Assembly (NCBI GenBank): GCA_947475445.1
Contig: CANJLC010000006.1
Location: forward strand, 62,001 to 126,000
Origin: Alphaproteobacteria bacterium
GTDB taxonomy: Bacteria > Pseudomonadota > Alphaproteobacteria > Micropepsales > Micropepsaceae
DNA length: 64,000 nucleotides
Reading direction: 5' to 3'
Shown here in pieces: positions 12,247-21,946 of this stretch. The notes beneath the pieces are model-generated. The model was given only the letters and a program-made list of their open reading frames with translations. It was not told the DNA's origin and made no database searches. The translations under genes and the position numbers were made by a program. Position 1 is the stretch's first letter; the number at the start of each line of letters is the position of its first letter.

Positions 12247-12738
12247 TCACGATTGTTTCCAGGGAAGGCCTTGCGCCTTCCAGCCATTGTTGCCGCCGCG
12301 GTGGCGTTCGCCGTCAAGGTCGCCCTCGAAGCCGCCCGCAATATTGAAAGCCTTTTCAAAACCCGCCCGCGTCATGGCGATGGCGGCGGCGCGCGAACGC
12401 GCGCCCGAGCGGCAAAGGAACAGGACGGGCGAGCCCGCGCCGCCTTCGCCCAGCGCCGCCGCCGTCTCGCCGACAAAGTCGGGATTGGGCGCCATGGAGG
12501 GAAAGCCCTGCCATTCGATGCAGTGCGTCTTGCGCCCCAGCTCGCTCAGATCCGGCAGGCCGACGAAATTCCACTCCGCCATGGTGCGCACATCCACCAG
12601 CTGCGCCTTGGGATCGCTTTTCAGCATGTCCCAGGCCTCGGCGGGATCGATATCGCCGGCGTAATCGCGAGGGGGAGTGAAAGGAGACATTGCGGAGCCC
12701 GGCAGACAATTCATCCCTGCCGGGTTTTCACCCAGCAT
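12247..12738 (-). CDS. Rhodanese-like domain protein
   Basis: A single-domain rhodanese of up to 163 residues. The features are the AWDMLKSDPKAQLVDVRT entry strand, a WNFVGLPDLSELG loop and the active-site loop LCRSGARSRAAA, whose Cys would carry the persulfide. Rhodaneses transfer sulfur or act as redox sensors; the acceptor is unknown. Three in-frame ATGs (12738, 12714, 12690) are possible and none has a strong ribosome site; 12714 has the best (GGCAGGG). Two short Trp/Gly-rich stretches follow the active loop. It is the gene directly upstream of dnaA on the same strand. Confidence 0.85.
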   Translation of the reverse strand: MLGENPAGMNCLPGSAMSPFTPPRDYAGDIDPAEAWDMLKSDPKAQLVDVRTMAEWNFVGLPDLSELGRKTHCIEWQGFPSMAPNPDFVGETAAALGEGGAGSPVLFLCRSGARSRAAAIAMTRAGFEKAFNIAGGFEGDLDGERHRGGNNGWKAQGLPWKQS

Positions 12739-13083
12739 GAAGCGTCCATTTGAAAGGATTTAAGTGGTTAAAGTCTTATCGAACAGGCCCAAAATCCGTA
12801 AGCGACCGCCGAATACTGTGCTATTACTGCATCTTATCTTCGGCATTGCTTAGGACCTACCCCCGTCGTTGGTTAAGATACGATCAAGCCGAGTCGCGGC
12901 ACAAGAGAACAAATGCTGATTCGCGAGATTTTTTCGCTTTTGTGACCAGCGCTAAGCGATTGTACAGTATACGGAAAATAGGGGTTTTGCAGCTCTTTCC
13001 GGCGAATCAGTGGCTTAGCGGCGGTTCCTGCTCACGTTGCAGTGCGAAAACGTCATAATCAGCAAAATCAGCATACGGACAAT
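12739..13083. other. 345-bp AT-richer intergenic region upstream of the rhodanese and dnaA
   Basis: No credible gene was found here. By hand count the region is about 48% G+C, well below its surroundings. It contains two GANTC sites (12918-12922 and 13004-13008), with two more just beyond it at 13125 and 13138, and an eight-base inverted repeat CGCTAAGC/GCTTAGCG (12950-12957 and 13013-13020). No match to the DnaA box TTATCCACA within two mismatches was seen by eye. It presumably holds the rhodanese promoter. An open frame at 12750-13058 has no start context or family resemblance. Confidence 0.5.
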
Positions 13084-13112
13084 AAAAAAGGCCCGGATTT
13101 TGCCTCCGGGCC
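13084..13112 (-). terminator. Intrinsic terminator after rpsT
   Basis: GGCCCGGA (13090-13097) pairs perfectly with TCCGGGCC (13105-13112) around a seven-base loop. An A-run at 13084-13089 becomes a U-run on the minus strand. It lies 41 bases beyond the rpsT stop. Confidence 0.9.
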
Positions 13113-13153
13113 CATTCTATTCTTGAATCCACCAAAGGATTCAGCGTGTTCGG

Positions 13154-13420
13154 CTATTTTGCCAGTTTTGCGACGCGCTTGGTGAGGCGCGAGACTTTCC
13201 GCGAGCCGGTGTTCTTGTGCAGGATGCCCTTGGACACGCCGCGCATGATTTCCGGCTCGGCGGCCTTCAGGGCGGCCAGGGCGGCAGCCTTGTCACCCTT
13301 GGTGATGGCTTCTTCCACCTTGCGGATAAAGCCGCGAACGCGGGTTTTGCGCGAAACATTGATGGCGGTGCGCTTGGCCGTGGTGCGGACGCGCTTGCGG
13401 GAAGAGGCGATATTCGGCAT
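13154..13420 (-). CDS. rpsT: 30S ribosomal protein S20
   Basis: An 88-residue, strongly basic protein starting [19 protein letters not shown], the S20 N-terminal pattern, with the family's [20 protein letters not shown] segment before the basic tail. The ATG at 13420 is preceded by GAAGG with a six-base spacer; a TTG two codons earlier is less likely because S20 starts directly with its NIAS block. It is flanked by a good promoter and a good terminator, so it is monocistronic. rpsT next to dnaA is a long-known alphaproteobacterial arrangement. Confidence 0.96.
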   Translation of the reverse strand: MPNIASSRKRVRTTAKRTAINVSRKTRVRGFIRKVEEAITKGDKAAALAALKAAEPEIMRGVSKGILHKNTGSRKVSRLTKRVAKLAK

Positions 13421-13467
13421 GGGCAACCTTCAGGTTTTTCGGCGTTTTTGGGCGGAAAAGAGGGCGG

Positions 13468-13496
13468 CATATACCCCTTGGCCCCCCCAAGGTCAA
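13468..13496 (-). promoter_or_regulatory. Predicted sigma-70-type promoter of rpsT
   Basis: On the minus strand TTGACC (13496-13491) and TATATG (13473-13468) are separated by exactly 17 bases, about 48 bases before the rpsT ATG. A near-perfect inverted repeat CCTTGG-5-CCAAGG (13476-13492) fills the spacer and touches the -35 element, which could be an operator or chance. Confidence 0.65.
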
Positions 13497-13635
13497 TAAA
13501 GCGGGCCAAAGGCGCTGATGGACGGTTTCCGGGATGCGGGAAAAGCCGGGTCCGGGCTTTGACAGGGCCCAAGGCCCCACCCATCCTGCCAAGGCCGGGC
13601 TGGAACACGGCGGACAAATAATCGGGAGAGAGACG

Positions 13636-14622
13636 ATGAAATTCACCACCGCCCTGTTGCTGGCTTCCGGGCTCGGCCTTGCCGCCGTGCAGGCCGCCAC
13701 CATCGACGACCATGTCTTCGCCGCCCACAAGGCCGCCGGCCTGGACTATCCCGGCACCTTCGCCCGCGTCTGCATCCAGCCGCCCAATAGCGGTGATGCG
13801 CTGGCTTCCGCGCGCCGCACGGCCGGCGCAGCCGCCGCGCCCCAGCCGCCGCGCCCGACCCCCGCGCGTGATGCCTGGTATGCCGAGCCGGGCCATCCCT
13901 TCGACAATCTTTATTGGCTGGGCAGCAAGGTCCACAACAGCTGGGCGCTGAAGACCAGCGCCGGCATCGTCATCATCGACACGCTCTACAATTACGCCTC
14001 CGAAACCGAGATCGTGGGCGGCATGAAGAAGCTGGGGCTCAATCCTGCCGACATCAATTATGTCATCGTTACCCACGGACATGGCGACCATGACGAAGGC
14101 GCCAGGCTGCTGCAGGACAAGTTCGGCGCCCATGTCGTGATGGGCACGGCCGACTGGGACGCCATCGCCAAGGCCGGCAACATGCCGGGCGGCGTTCCCA
14201 AGCGCGACATCGCGGTATCTGCGGACCAGAAGCTGACAGTGGGCGATACCACCATCTCCATCATCACGACCCCCGGCCATACGCCCGGCACCTTGTCAAT
14301 GATCTTCCCGGTCAAGGATCACGGCAAGACCATCACCGTGGCCTATAATGGCGGCACCGCCTTCAACTTCCCGCGCACCCCGGCGAATTTCGACATCTAT
14401 ATCGCCTCGCAGAAGAAATTCGCGGCGGCGGCCAAGGCGGCCGGCGCCGTCGCGCTGATCTCCAACCATACCGAGTTCGACGGCGCCTTTTACAAGGCGC
14501 GCATCGCACGCGCCGCGGGCGACACCAGCCCCTTCGTGGTGGGAAGCGATACCGTGCAGCGCTATTTCACCGTCACCAGCGAGTGCGCCGAGGCCGCCAA
14601 GATGCGGCTCAAGGGTTCGTAA
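13636..14622 (+). CDS. Secreted metallo-beta-lactamase-fold hydrolase, subclass B3-like
   Basis: A 328-residue protein with a signal peptide (likely cut after residue 20). The metal site reads THGHGDH at 146-152 (H147, H149, D151, H152), followed by TTPGHTPG for the third zinc His and SNHTEFD for a late His. Asp-His after the HxH and the absence of a metal Cys are the B3 pattern. Whether it cuts beta-lactams is unproven; many B3-like proteins in soil bacteria are phosphodiesterases, lactonases or true lactamases. The ATG at 13636 follows GGGAGAG. Its stop abuts the mutM stop with no gap. Confidence 0.82.
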   Translation: MKFTTALLLASGLGLAAVQAATIDDHVFAAHKAAGLDYPGTFARVCIQPPNSGDALASARRTAGAAAAPQPPRPTPARDAWYAEPGHPFDNLYWLGSKVHNSWALKTSAGIVIIDTLYNYASETEIVGGMKKLGLNPADINYVIVTHGHGDHDEGARLLQDKFGAHVVMGTADWDAIAKAGNMPGGVPKRDIAVSADQKLTVGDTTISIITTPGHTPGTLSMIFPVKDHGKTITVAYNGGTAFNFPRTPANFDIYIASQKKFAAAAKAAGAVALISNHTEFDGAFYKARIARAAGDTSPFVVGSDTVQRYFTVTSECAEAAKMRLKGS

Positions 14623-15492
14623 TCACTTTTGGCAGGCGGGGCAGTAGAAGGTCGAACGTCCCGCCTGCACGATGCGCTTGATGGTGCCCTTGCAGGACTT
14701 GCAGCTTTTTCCTTCGCGGCCATAGACCAGGAAGCGGTGCTGGAAATTTCCGGGATCGCCGGTGGCCTGGGCATGGTCGCGCAAGGTTGAGCCGCCCGCC
14801 GCGATGGCGTCTTTCAGGACTTTCTTGATGGCGCGGGCCAAAAGCGCGATCTGTTCTTTCTTCAAGCTGCCCGCCAGCCGCTTGGGCGAGATGCGGCTGA
14901 TGAACAGCGCCTCGCAGACATAGATATTGCCCAGCCCCGCAATCAGGCGCTGGTCCAGCAGCGCCGACTTGATGGGTGTCTTCTTGCCGTCCAGGGCCTG
15001 GGCCAGATACGCGGCGGTGAATTTCCCCGACAGCGGTTCCACGCCGATCTCCCTGAACAGCTTGTCCTGCTCCAGCGTATCGGTGGGCACCAATGCCATC
15101 AGCCCGAAGCGGCGATGATCGTTGAAGACAATGCGGGCAGGGGCGTCCGTTTCCAGCACGACATGGTCATGCTTGCCTTCGCCTGCGCTGGGCGGCGCGA
15201 CGTCATAGACGTAATTGCCCAGTTTTTTGCGCTTTCCTTGCGCATACACGCTCATGCGCCCGGACATGCCCAGGTGGATCACCAGCGTCTCGCCGCTGTC
15301 CAATGCTGCCAGGATATATTTGGCACGCCGTGTCAGGGCCTTTACCTTGCGGCCCGTCAGCCGTTCGGCGAAGCGGGGTGGAAAGGGGACGCGCAAATCG
15401 CCGCGCCGGACGATGGCCCTGGTGATGGTGCGGCCTTCCAGCGCGGGCTGAAGGCCAAGGCGAACCGTCTCTACTTCGGGCAATTCGGGCAT
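14623..15492 (-). CDS. mutM: Formamidopyrimidine-DNA glycosylase (Fpg)
   Basis: A 289-residue bifunctional glycosylase/AP lyase that removes 8-oxoguanine. The mature N terminus [13 protein letters not shown] supplies the catalytic Pro and Glu, which fixes the ATG at 15492. The helix-two-turn-helix region ([20 protein letters not shown]) and the C-terminal zinc finger (CKSC at the front, CPAC at the end) are intact. It is divergent from ubiE with a 106-base gap holding palindromic repeat copy B. Confidence 0.97.
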   Translation of the reverse strand: MPELPEVETVRLGLQPALEGRTITRAIVRRGDLRVPFPPRFAERLTGRKVKALTRRAKYILAALDSGETLVIHLGMSGRMSVYAQGKRKKLGNYVYDVAPPSAGEGKHDHVVLETDAPARIVFNDHRRFGLMALVPTDTLEQDKLFREIGVEPLSGKFTAAYLAQALDGKKTPIKSALLDQRLIAGLGNIYVCEALFISRISPKRLAGSLKKEQIALLARAIKKVLKDAIAAGGSTLRDHAQATGDPGNFQHRFLVYGREGKSCKSCKGTIKRIVQAGRSTFYCPACQK

Positions 15493-15506
15493 GATCTTCT
15501 TTAATG

Positions 15507-15560
15507 GTCGCGCGGCCGAACGGCGAACCACGAGGCCGCACTTCGCCTGGCCGCCGCTCT
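15507..15560. repeat. RIME/REP-like palindromic intergenic element, copy B
   Basis: Lies in the divergent mutM/ubiE gap. GCGGCC (15512-15517) pairs with GGCCGC (15549-15554) and GGCGAA (15522-15527) pairs with TTCGCC (15542-15547). The terminal loop is 14 bases. Compared with copy A at 5641, the outer stem, the internal loop positions and the flank GGTCGCGCGGCC are shared. The inner stem has changed at two positions on both arms (AA/TT to CG/CG), keeping the pairing. Confidence 0.7.
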
Positions 15561-15598
15561 ACCTAGCCGATTGCGGCCTGACGGGCTATGATTGCCGC

Positions 15599-16354
15599 AT
15601 GAGCGAACAGAAAACCGCCAGCTTCGGTTTCCGCGACGTGCCGGAGGCCGAAAAGGAAGGCCTTGTGCGCGAGGTCTTTTCCTCGGTTGCGGCGCGCTAT
15701 GACCTGATGAATGACCTGATGAGCGCCGGCGTCCACCGCATCTGGAAGGATGCCATGGTGGAATGGCTGAACCCCAGGCCGGGCTGGAAATGCCTGGACG
15801 TGGCAGGCGGCACCGGCGACATCGCCTTCCGCATCGCCCAGATGGCGCGCAGCAGGGGCGGCGAGGCCGACATCACGGTTTGCGACATCAATGCCCAGAT
15901 GCTGGGCGAAGGTGTGCGCCGGGCGGCGGAAAAAAGCGAGACAGCCATCCAGTGGGTGTGCGGCGACGCTGAGAAACTGCCGGTGCCTGACAGCAGCTTC
16001 GACGCCTACACCATCGCTTTTGGCATCCGCAACGTCACGCATATCGACCAGGCCCTGCGCGAAGCGCGGCGGGTCCTGAAACCGGGCGGGCGTTTTATCT
16101 GCCTGGAATTCTCCAAGGTGGAAGTTCCGGGCCTCGACACGCTGTATGACGCCTATTCCTTCAAGCTGATGCCCAAGATGGGCGGGCTGGTGGCAGGCGA
16201 CGCGGAGTCCTATCGCTATCTGGCGGAAAGCATCCGCCGCTTCCCGCCCCAGGCGGAATTCGCACGCATGATCACCGATGCCGGCCTGTCGCGCGTCACT
16301 ATCCGCAATCTTTCCGGCGGCATCGCCGCCATGCACAGCGCCTGGCGTATCTGA
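15599..16354 (+). CDS. ubiE: Demethylmenaquinone/2-methoxy-6-polyprenyl-benzoquinol methyltransferase
   Basis: A 251-residue SAM methyltransferase carrying out C-methylation in ubiquinone (and menaquinone where present) synthesis. The UbiE hallmarks are [20 protein letters not shown] at the start, [18 protein letters not shown], motif [17 protein letters not shown], and [22 protein letters not shown] at 15599 opens the family N terminus; an in-frame extension to 15491 runs through the palindromic repeat and is rejected. The stop overlaps ubiB by one base (TGATG), so these two ubiquinone genes form an operon. Confidence 0.96.
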   Translation: MSEQKTASFGFRDVPEAEKEGLVREVFSSVAARYDLMNDLMSAGVHRIWKDAMVEWLNPRPGWKCLDVAGGTGDIAFRIAQMARSRGGEADITVCDINAQMLGEGVRRAAEKSETAIQWVCGDAEKLPVPDSSFDAYTIAFGIRNVTHIDQALREARRVLKPGGRFICLEFSKVEVPGLDTLYDAYSFKLMPKMGGLVAGDAESYRYLAESIRRFPPQAEFARMITDAGLSRVTIRNLSGGIAAMHSAWRI

Positions 16355-17844
16355 TGAATTCGCTTTCCAGCCTTATGCGCCTGTTGCCAGCCGCCTGCGT
16401 GGTGTGGACAGGCTGGCGCGTGCGCAAGGGGGCGCTGCCGCCCTCCCGCCTGGCGCAGAAACTGGAAAAGGCGGGGCCCGCCTATATCAAGCTGGGCCAG
16501 ATGCTGGCGACCCGCCCCGATATCGTGGGCGAGGATGTGGCGCGCGCCATGGAACATTTGCAGGACCGGCTGCCGCCCTTCGCCGGCGCCAAGGCCCGTG
16601 CCGTGATCGAACGCGAATTCGCCCGGCCGCTGACAACCCTGTTCTCGCGTTTCGACGCGCCGGTGGCCGCCGCCTCCATCGCCCAGGTCCACCGTGCCGC
16701 CACAACCGGGAATGTCGAAGTGGCGGTAAAGGTTTTGCGTCCCGGCATCGAGGCGCAGTTCGCCCGCGACCTGGACGCGCTATTCCTGTTCGCGCGCATC
16801 GCCGAGAAATTTTCCGCCGAAGCCCGCCGGCTGCGCTTTATCGCGCTGGTCCAGACCCTGGCCGCCTCCGTGGCGCTGGAACTGGATTTGCGCATGGAAG
16901 CCGCCGCCGCTTCCGAGCTTTACGACCGCACCAGCGCGGATGCCGAATTCCGCGTGCCGCATGTGGACTGGGCCCGCACCAGCGGACGCGTGCTGACCAG
17001 CGAATGGATAGACGGCACGCCCATCCGCGATCCGGCGGCGTTGCGCGCGGCCGGCCATGATCCCAGGAAGATCGCCCTCACATTGGTGCGCTCTTTCCTC
17101 ACCCAGGCGCTGCGCGACGGCTTTTTCCATGCCGACATGCATCCGGGAAACCTGTTCGTGGATTCCGCCGGGCGGCTGGTGGCGGTGGATTTCGGCATCA
17201 TGGGGCGGCTCGACGCTCCGATGCGCCGCTTCATGGCGGGCACGCTGGCGGGGTTCCTCACCCGCGACTACCGCAAGATCGCCCAGCTTCATTACGACGT
17301 GGCCTTTGTTTCGCCCCACCATGACATGGAGACCTTCGCCCAGGCGCTGCGCGCCATCGGCGAGCCGATCTTCGGCAAAAGCGCCCGCGAAGTTTCCATG
17401 GCGCGGCTGCTGGGCCAGTTGTTCGAGACCACCCGGCGCTTCGACATGCAGGCCCAGCCGCAGCTGGTCCTGCTGCAAAAGACCATGGTGGTGGTGGAAG
17501 GCGTGGCGCGCGGGCTCGATCCGGATTTCGACATCTGGGAAGCCTCGCGCCCGGTGGCAGAGCGCTGGGTTTCGGAAAATCTGGGACCCGAAGCGCATCT
17601 GGCCCGCGCTGCCGAAGGTTTCAGCGCGCTGGGCAAGCTGGCGCAGGATCTGCCGCAGCTTGTCCGCAACGCTGAGGAATTGTCCCAGATGGTGGCCGAA
17701 GGCGGGGTGCGCCTGCATCCCGACACGGCGCGCCAGATCGCGCGCGAACAGGACCGCCGCACCAGGCCGCTGTGGCTTGCGCTGTTCGCGCTGGCCATCG
17801 TGATGGCGCTGGCGGGGTTACTGCGAAGCTACGGCGCGTTTTGA
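16354..17844 (+). CDS. ubiB: UbiB, ADCK-type atypical kinase for ubiquinone biosynthesis
   Basis: A 496-residue membrane-anchored ATPase/kinase-like protein needed for ubiquinone synthesis. The family's KxGQ motif is at K46-Q49 (KLGQ), replacing the usual Gly-rich loop function. The Ala-rich nucleotide loop DAPVAAASIAQVHRA, the HADMHPGNL catalytic loop and the VDFGIMG metal motif follow. A hydrophobic C-terminal segment (LALFALAIVMALAGLL) is the expected anchor. Its last 27 bases overlap the converging MATE gene. Confidence 0.95.
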   Translation: MNSLSSLMRLLPAACVVWTGWRVRKGALPPSRLAQKLEKAGPAYIKLGQMLATRPDIVGEDVARAMEHLQDRLPPFAGAKARAVIEREFARPLTTLFSRFDAPVAAASIAQVHRAATTGNVEVAVKVLRPGIEAQFARDLDALFLFARIAEKFSAEARRLRFIALVQTLAASVALELDLRMEAAAASELYDRTSADAEFRVPHVDWARTSGRVLTSEWIDGTPIRDPAALRAAGHDPRKIALTLVRSFLTQALRDGFFHADMHPGNLFVDSAGRLVAVDFGIMGRLDAPMRRFMAGTLAGFLTRDYRKIAQLHYDVAFVSPHHDMETFAQALRAIGEPIFGKSAREVSMARLLGQLFETTRRFDMQAQPQLVLLQKTMVVVEGVARGLDPDFDIWEASRPVAERWVSENLGPEAHLARAAEGFSALGKLAQDLPQLVRNAEELSQMVAEGGVRLHPDTARQIAREQDRRTRPLWLALFALAIVMALAGLLRSYGAF

Positions 17845-19200
17845 CAGCAGTGCAAAGCGCGTGGTGAGCAAGATCGCCGCCACGAACAGTCCGGCGGCAA
17901 GGCCCAGCCAGACGCCAAAGCCTTCCAATCCAAACGTGAATCCCAGCAGCAGGCAGGTGGGTGCGCCCACCAGCCAATAGGACGCGCCCGCCAGCCACAT
18001 CGGCATGCTGGCGTCCTTGAGGCCCCGCAGGCTGAGCGCCGCCGTCACCTGCAAGCCGTCGGCAAGCTGGAAGGCGGCGGCGACAAACAGGAACCGAACC
18101 GCCAGCGCCAGCACTTGCGCATTCTGCGCCACATCCGGCAGCCACAGGGTGGCGATGGCGCGCGGCCACAGCAGCAGCGCAATGGCGGTGGCGCACATGA
18201 ACAGGGCGCCCATGGCGATGGCGGTGAAACCGGCCCGGCGCGCCGCTGCGGCATCGCCCGCACCCGCCGCCATGCCCACCCGCACCGTGGCGGCCAGGCC
18301 GATGCCCAGCGGCACCATGAAGGTAAGGGAAGGGATAGTGATGGCGATCTGGTGCGCCGCGATGGAGGCGACGCCGAAATAGCCCATTGCCAGGGTCGCG
18401 CCGTTGAACAGCGAGACTTCGAACACCATGGTGATGCCGATGGGCAGGCCCAGCTTGAACAGTTCCGCCAGCACGCCCCAATGCGGCTGCATCAGCCGGT
18501 GCAGGATTCGGTATTGCCTGAGGGCCGGCATGGCCAGGCAGATGAGCAGCATCACGGCGAAGGCAAAAATGTTGGAGGCGGCGCTGGCCAGGCCCGAGCC
18601 GAACAGGCCCAGCCGCGGCAAGCCGAAATGGCCGAAGATCAGGGCATAGTCGCCGGCAGCGTTGAACAGCACCGCCAGCGCCATCACCACCAGCGGCGGC
18701 ACGGCGCGCGACAGGGCGGTGGAGAAGCTCCGCAGCACCTGGAACGCCATGGCGAAGGGCAGGCCCCAGGCAAGGCCCGACATGAAATGCGCCGCCTGCT
18801 GCGCCAGGGCGGGGTCTTCGCCGCACAGGATCAGGATATCCCTGGTGTAGAACAGGAAAAGCAGCAGCGGCGGCGTCGACAGCAGCACCGACCACAGGCC
18901 CATGCGCACCGCGATGCGCACATCGCGGCCGTCGCGCGCCTTGATGTCGGCGCTCTGTTCGCCCTGGATATGGGCGATGATGGGCGAGACGGCGAAGGGC
19001 AACCCGCTGCCGAAAAGCCAGGCCAGGATAAACATGGTATTGCCCAGCGCGGCCGCCGCCAGCGCATCCTGGCTGTAATGCCCCAGCATCATGGTGTCGG
19101 TGGCCAGGATGATCATCTGCGCCAGCTGGGTGGCCGCCATCGGCACCGCCAGCTTTGCCAGCTCGCGCGCTTCCACCGTCCAGGGGTTTTGACCGCTCAT
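17818..19200 (-). CDS. MATE-family multidrug/cation efflux transporter
   Basis: The 460-residue product has about 12 membrane segments in two homologous halves, as in NorM-type pumps that export drugs in exchange for Na+ or H+. The opening LAKLAVPMAATQLAQMIILATDTMMLG and the AAAALGNTMFILAWLFGSGLPFAVSP block are typical. Substrates cannot be inferred. It starts at ATG 19200, 94 bases from the divergent glycerophosphodiesterase. Its 3' end overlaps ubiB antisense by 27 bases. Assignment to the family is sure; the NorM subgroup is probable. Confidence 0.9.
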   Translation of the reverse strand: MSGQNPWTVEARELAKLAVPMAATQLAQMIILATDTMMLGHYSQDALAAAALGNTMFILAWLFGSGLPFAVSPIIAHIQGEQSADIKARDGRDVRIAVRMGLWSVLLSTPPLLLFLFYTRDILILCGEDPALAQQAAHFMSGLAWGLPFAMAFQVLRSFSTALSRAVPPLVVMALAVLFNAAGDYALIFGHFGLPRLGLFGSGLASAASNIFAFAVMLLICLAMPALRQYRILHRLMQPHWGVLAELFKLGLPIGITMVFEVSLFNGATLAMGYFGVASIAAHQIAITIPSLTFMVPLGIGLAATVRVGMAAGAGDAAAARRAGFTAIAMGALFMCATAIALLLWPRAIATLWLPDVAQNAQVLALAVRFLFVAAAFQLADGLQVTAALSLRGLKDASMPMWLAGASYWLVGAPTCLLLGFTFGLEGFGVWLGLAAGLFVAAILLTTRFALLSKRAVASQ

Positions 19201-19294
19201 GCCGGGGCGTTAAACCCGCTGGCGCCTCAGGTCAATCGCGGGACCGTCATGTCCTGCTGGCAGTGCAACCCCGACTCCGTCTAGGTTCGCCATC

Positions 19295-20080
19295 GTGGGG
19301 AAAACGCTCAACATTGCGCATCGCGGCGGCGCCGGGCTGAAGCCGGAAAACACGCTGGCGGCTTTTTCGAACGCCATTGCGCGCGGCTATGACGGCGCGG
19401 AACTGGATGTGCAGCTTTCCGCCGATGGGGTGGCGGTGGTGCATCATGATTTTCGCCTCAATCCGGTGCTGGCCCGCCATGCCGGGGGCTGGCTGACGGG
19501 CGAGACGCCCCGCATCCGCGACCTCAGTTACGCGGCGCTCCAGGTTTTTGATGTCGGCCGCCCCGATCCGCACAGCGACTATGCAAGGGCACACCCCAAA
19601 TTGACGGCGGCGGAAGGCGAGCGCATCCCCACGCTGGAAGCCGTGCTGGCGCGGGCCGTGGCGGCGAAAAATCCCTTCACTTTGTTCGTGGAATTGAAAA
19701 GCTCCAATGATCCGGACTCCGGCGACGCCATTGCGCTGGCGGAAGAAACCTTGTCCGTGGTTGAAGACGCGCTGGACCGCATAATTTTCGTGGGTTTCGA
19801 CTGGCGCGGTTTGCTCAGGGTCAAGGAACTGGAACCCAGGGCGCGCTGCTGGTTCAGCAGCGACAAGCTGCAGGGAGACCTGAAGCCCACTCTCGACGGC
19901 ATCAAGGCCAGCAAGGCCGATGGCTGGTTTCCACACTATGCCAACATCACTGAGGAGACGGTGGCTTATGCACGCCAGCTGGGCCTGAAAGTCGGGGCCT
20001 GGACCGTCAACGATCCGAACGAGATGAAGAAACTCCTGGCGCTTGACCTCGACGCCCTCTGCACCGACCGGCCGGACTTG

Positions 20081-20098
<18 letters not shown>
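19295..20098 (+). CDS. Glycerophosphodiester phosphodiesterase
   Basis: A 267-residue TIM-barrel enzyme that hydrolyses glycerophosphodiesters to glycerol-3-phosphate and an alcohol. The catalytic [16 protein letters not shown] and the metal/catalytic [17 protein letters not shown] are both present, and a late [12 protein letters not shown] strand closes the barrel. No signal peptide is seen, so it is probably cytosolic. The start is GTG at 19295 with a poor ribosome site, chosen because the family begins directly at the HRG strand. The 3' end overlaps cysK by 18 bases. Confidence 0.9.
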
Positions 20099-21037
<939 letters not shown>

Positions 21038-21044
21038 GGCATCC

Positions 21045-21500
21045 TCAAATGGTGAAATCGGCGCTGACACCAGTGTCGGCATCCACGCCCTGGGAACGGG
21101 CACGCTGGCACAAATCCTCGATGGTCACCGAATCCAGCCGCACCATCACGTCATCCTGCAAAGTCTGGATCAGCGGTGCGACAATGCGAAGACCAAGGTC
21201 GGAACGGGGGCGGATTTTCTCCTCCTCGGCATCCTCGATGCTTTCGGCCACCCGCACCACATCGCCCACCGAAATGCGGCGGCGTTCGCGCGCCAGGCGG
21301 TAGCCGCCGCGCGGCCCGCGCACCCCCTTGAGAATTCCGGCGCGCACCAATTGCTGCATCACCTGTTCCAGGTAACGCTGGGGCACACCCTGGCGGGCCG
21401 TGATTTCCTTGGCCTGCACCGGCTCCGGCCGCGCATTGAAGGCGATGTCGATCACCGCCTCCAGCGCCAGCAGGGTCTTGCGGGACAGGCGCAGCATCAT
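21045..21500 (-). CDS. Rrf2-family transcriptional regulator (CymR-like)
   Basis: A 151-residue winged-helix regulator. The Rrf2 blocks are [20 protein letters not shown], a recognition region [19 protein letters not shown], and the wing [22 protein letters not shown]. Only one cysteine is present, late in the protein (DLCQRARS), so the three-cysteine iron-sulfur site of IscR/NsrR is missing, as in CymR. It overlaps dut by four bases (ATGA) and ends seven bases before cysK. A second ATG one codon in is possible. Likely a sulfur-responsive repressor of its own operon or of cysteine genes. Confidence 0.88.
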   Translation of the reverse strand: MMLRLSRKTLLALEAVIDIAFNARPEPVQAKEITARQGVPQRYLEQVMQQLVRAGILKGVRGPRGGYRLARERRRISVGDVVRVAESIEDAEEEKIRPRSDLGLRIVAPLIQTLQDDVMVRLDSVTIEDLCQRARSQGVDADTGVSADFTI

Positions 21501-21946
21501 GACTTCACCATGCCCGTGGAGCCGAAGCCGCCGGCGCCGCGCGCGCTGTCGGAAAGCGAGTCCGTTTCGACAAGTTCCGCCTGCTCGTGGCGGGCGATCA
21601 CCATCTGGGCGATCTTGGTGCCGCGCGTGATGCGGAAGGGCTGCTGGCCGTGGTTGATCAGGATGGCCTTGATCTCGCCGCGATAATCGCTGTCGATGGT
21701 GCCCGGCGCGTTCAAACAGGTAATGCCGTGATTGAGCGCCAGGCCGGAACGGGGACGGATCTGCGCCTCCACGCCGGGCGGCAATTCAATGGCGATGCCG
21801 CAGGGCACGGCCATGCGCGCGCCCGGCAGCAGGTCAATCTCGGTTTCCACCGCCGCCAGAAGATCGAGCCCCGCCGCTCCGGCCGTGGCATAGAAAGGCA
21901 GCGCCAGGTCGCGGGCATGCTCCAGTTTCTTGATACCGACTTTCAT
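21497..21946 (-). CDS. dut: dUTP diphosphatase
   Basis: A 149-residue trimeric dUTPase that makes dUMP and keeps uracil out of DNA. The five family motifs are visible: [30 protein letters not shown] with the catalytic Asp, GTKIAQMVI, and the C-terminal arm [10 protein letters not shown]. The start at 21946 overlaps the coaBC stop by four bases and the stop overlaps the Rrf2 start by four bases. Function pairs with the uracil-DNA glycosylase at 47857. Confidence 0.97.
   Translation of the reverse strand: MKVGIKKLEHARDLALPFYATAGAAGLDLLAAVETEIDLLPGARMAVPCGIAIELPPGVEAQIRPRSGLALNHGITCLNAPGTIDSDYRGEIKAILINHGQQPFRITRGTKIAQMVIARHEQAELVETDSLSDSARGAGGFGSTGMVKS

Noticed and set aside
12739-13083. Chromosomal replication origin
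   Set aside because: AT-rich and near dnaA, but no DnaA-box match within two mismatches and no 13-mer array. Alphaproteobacterial origins are often elsewhere, for example near hemE. Kept only as a possible regulatory region.
21045-21500. IscR/NsrR-type iron-sulfur sensor
   Set aside because: Only one cysteine is present; the three-Cys cluster site is missing.
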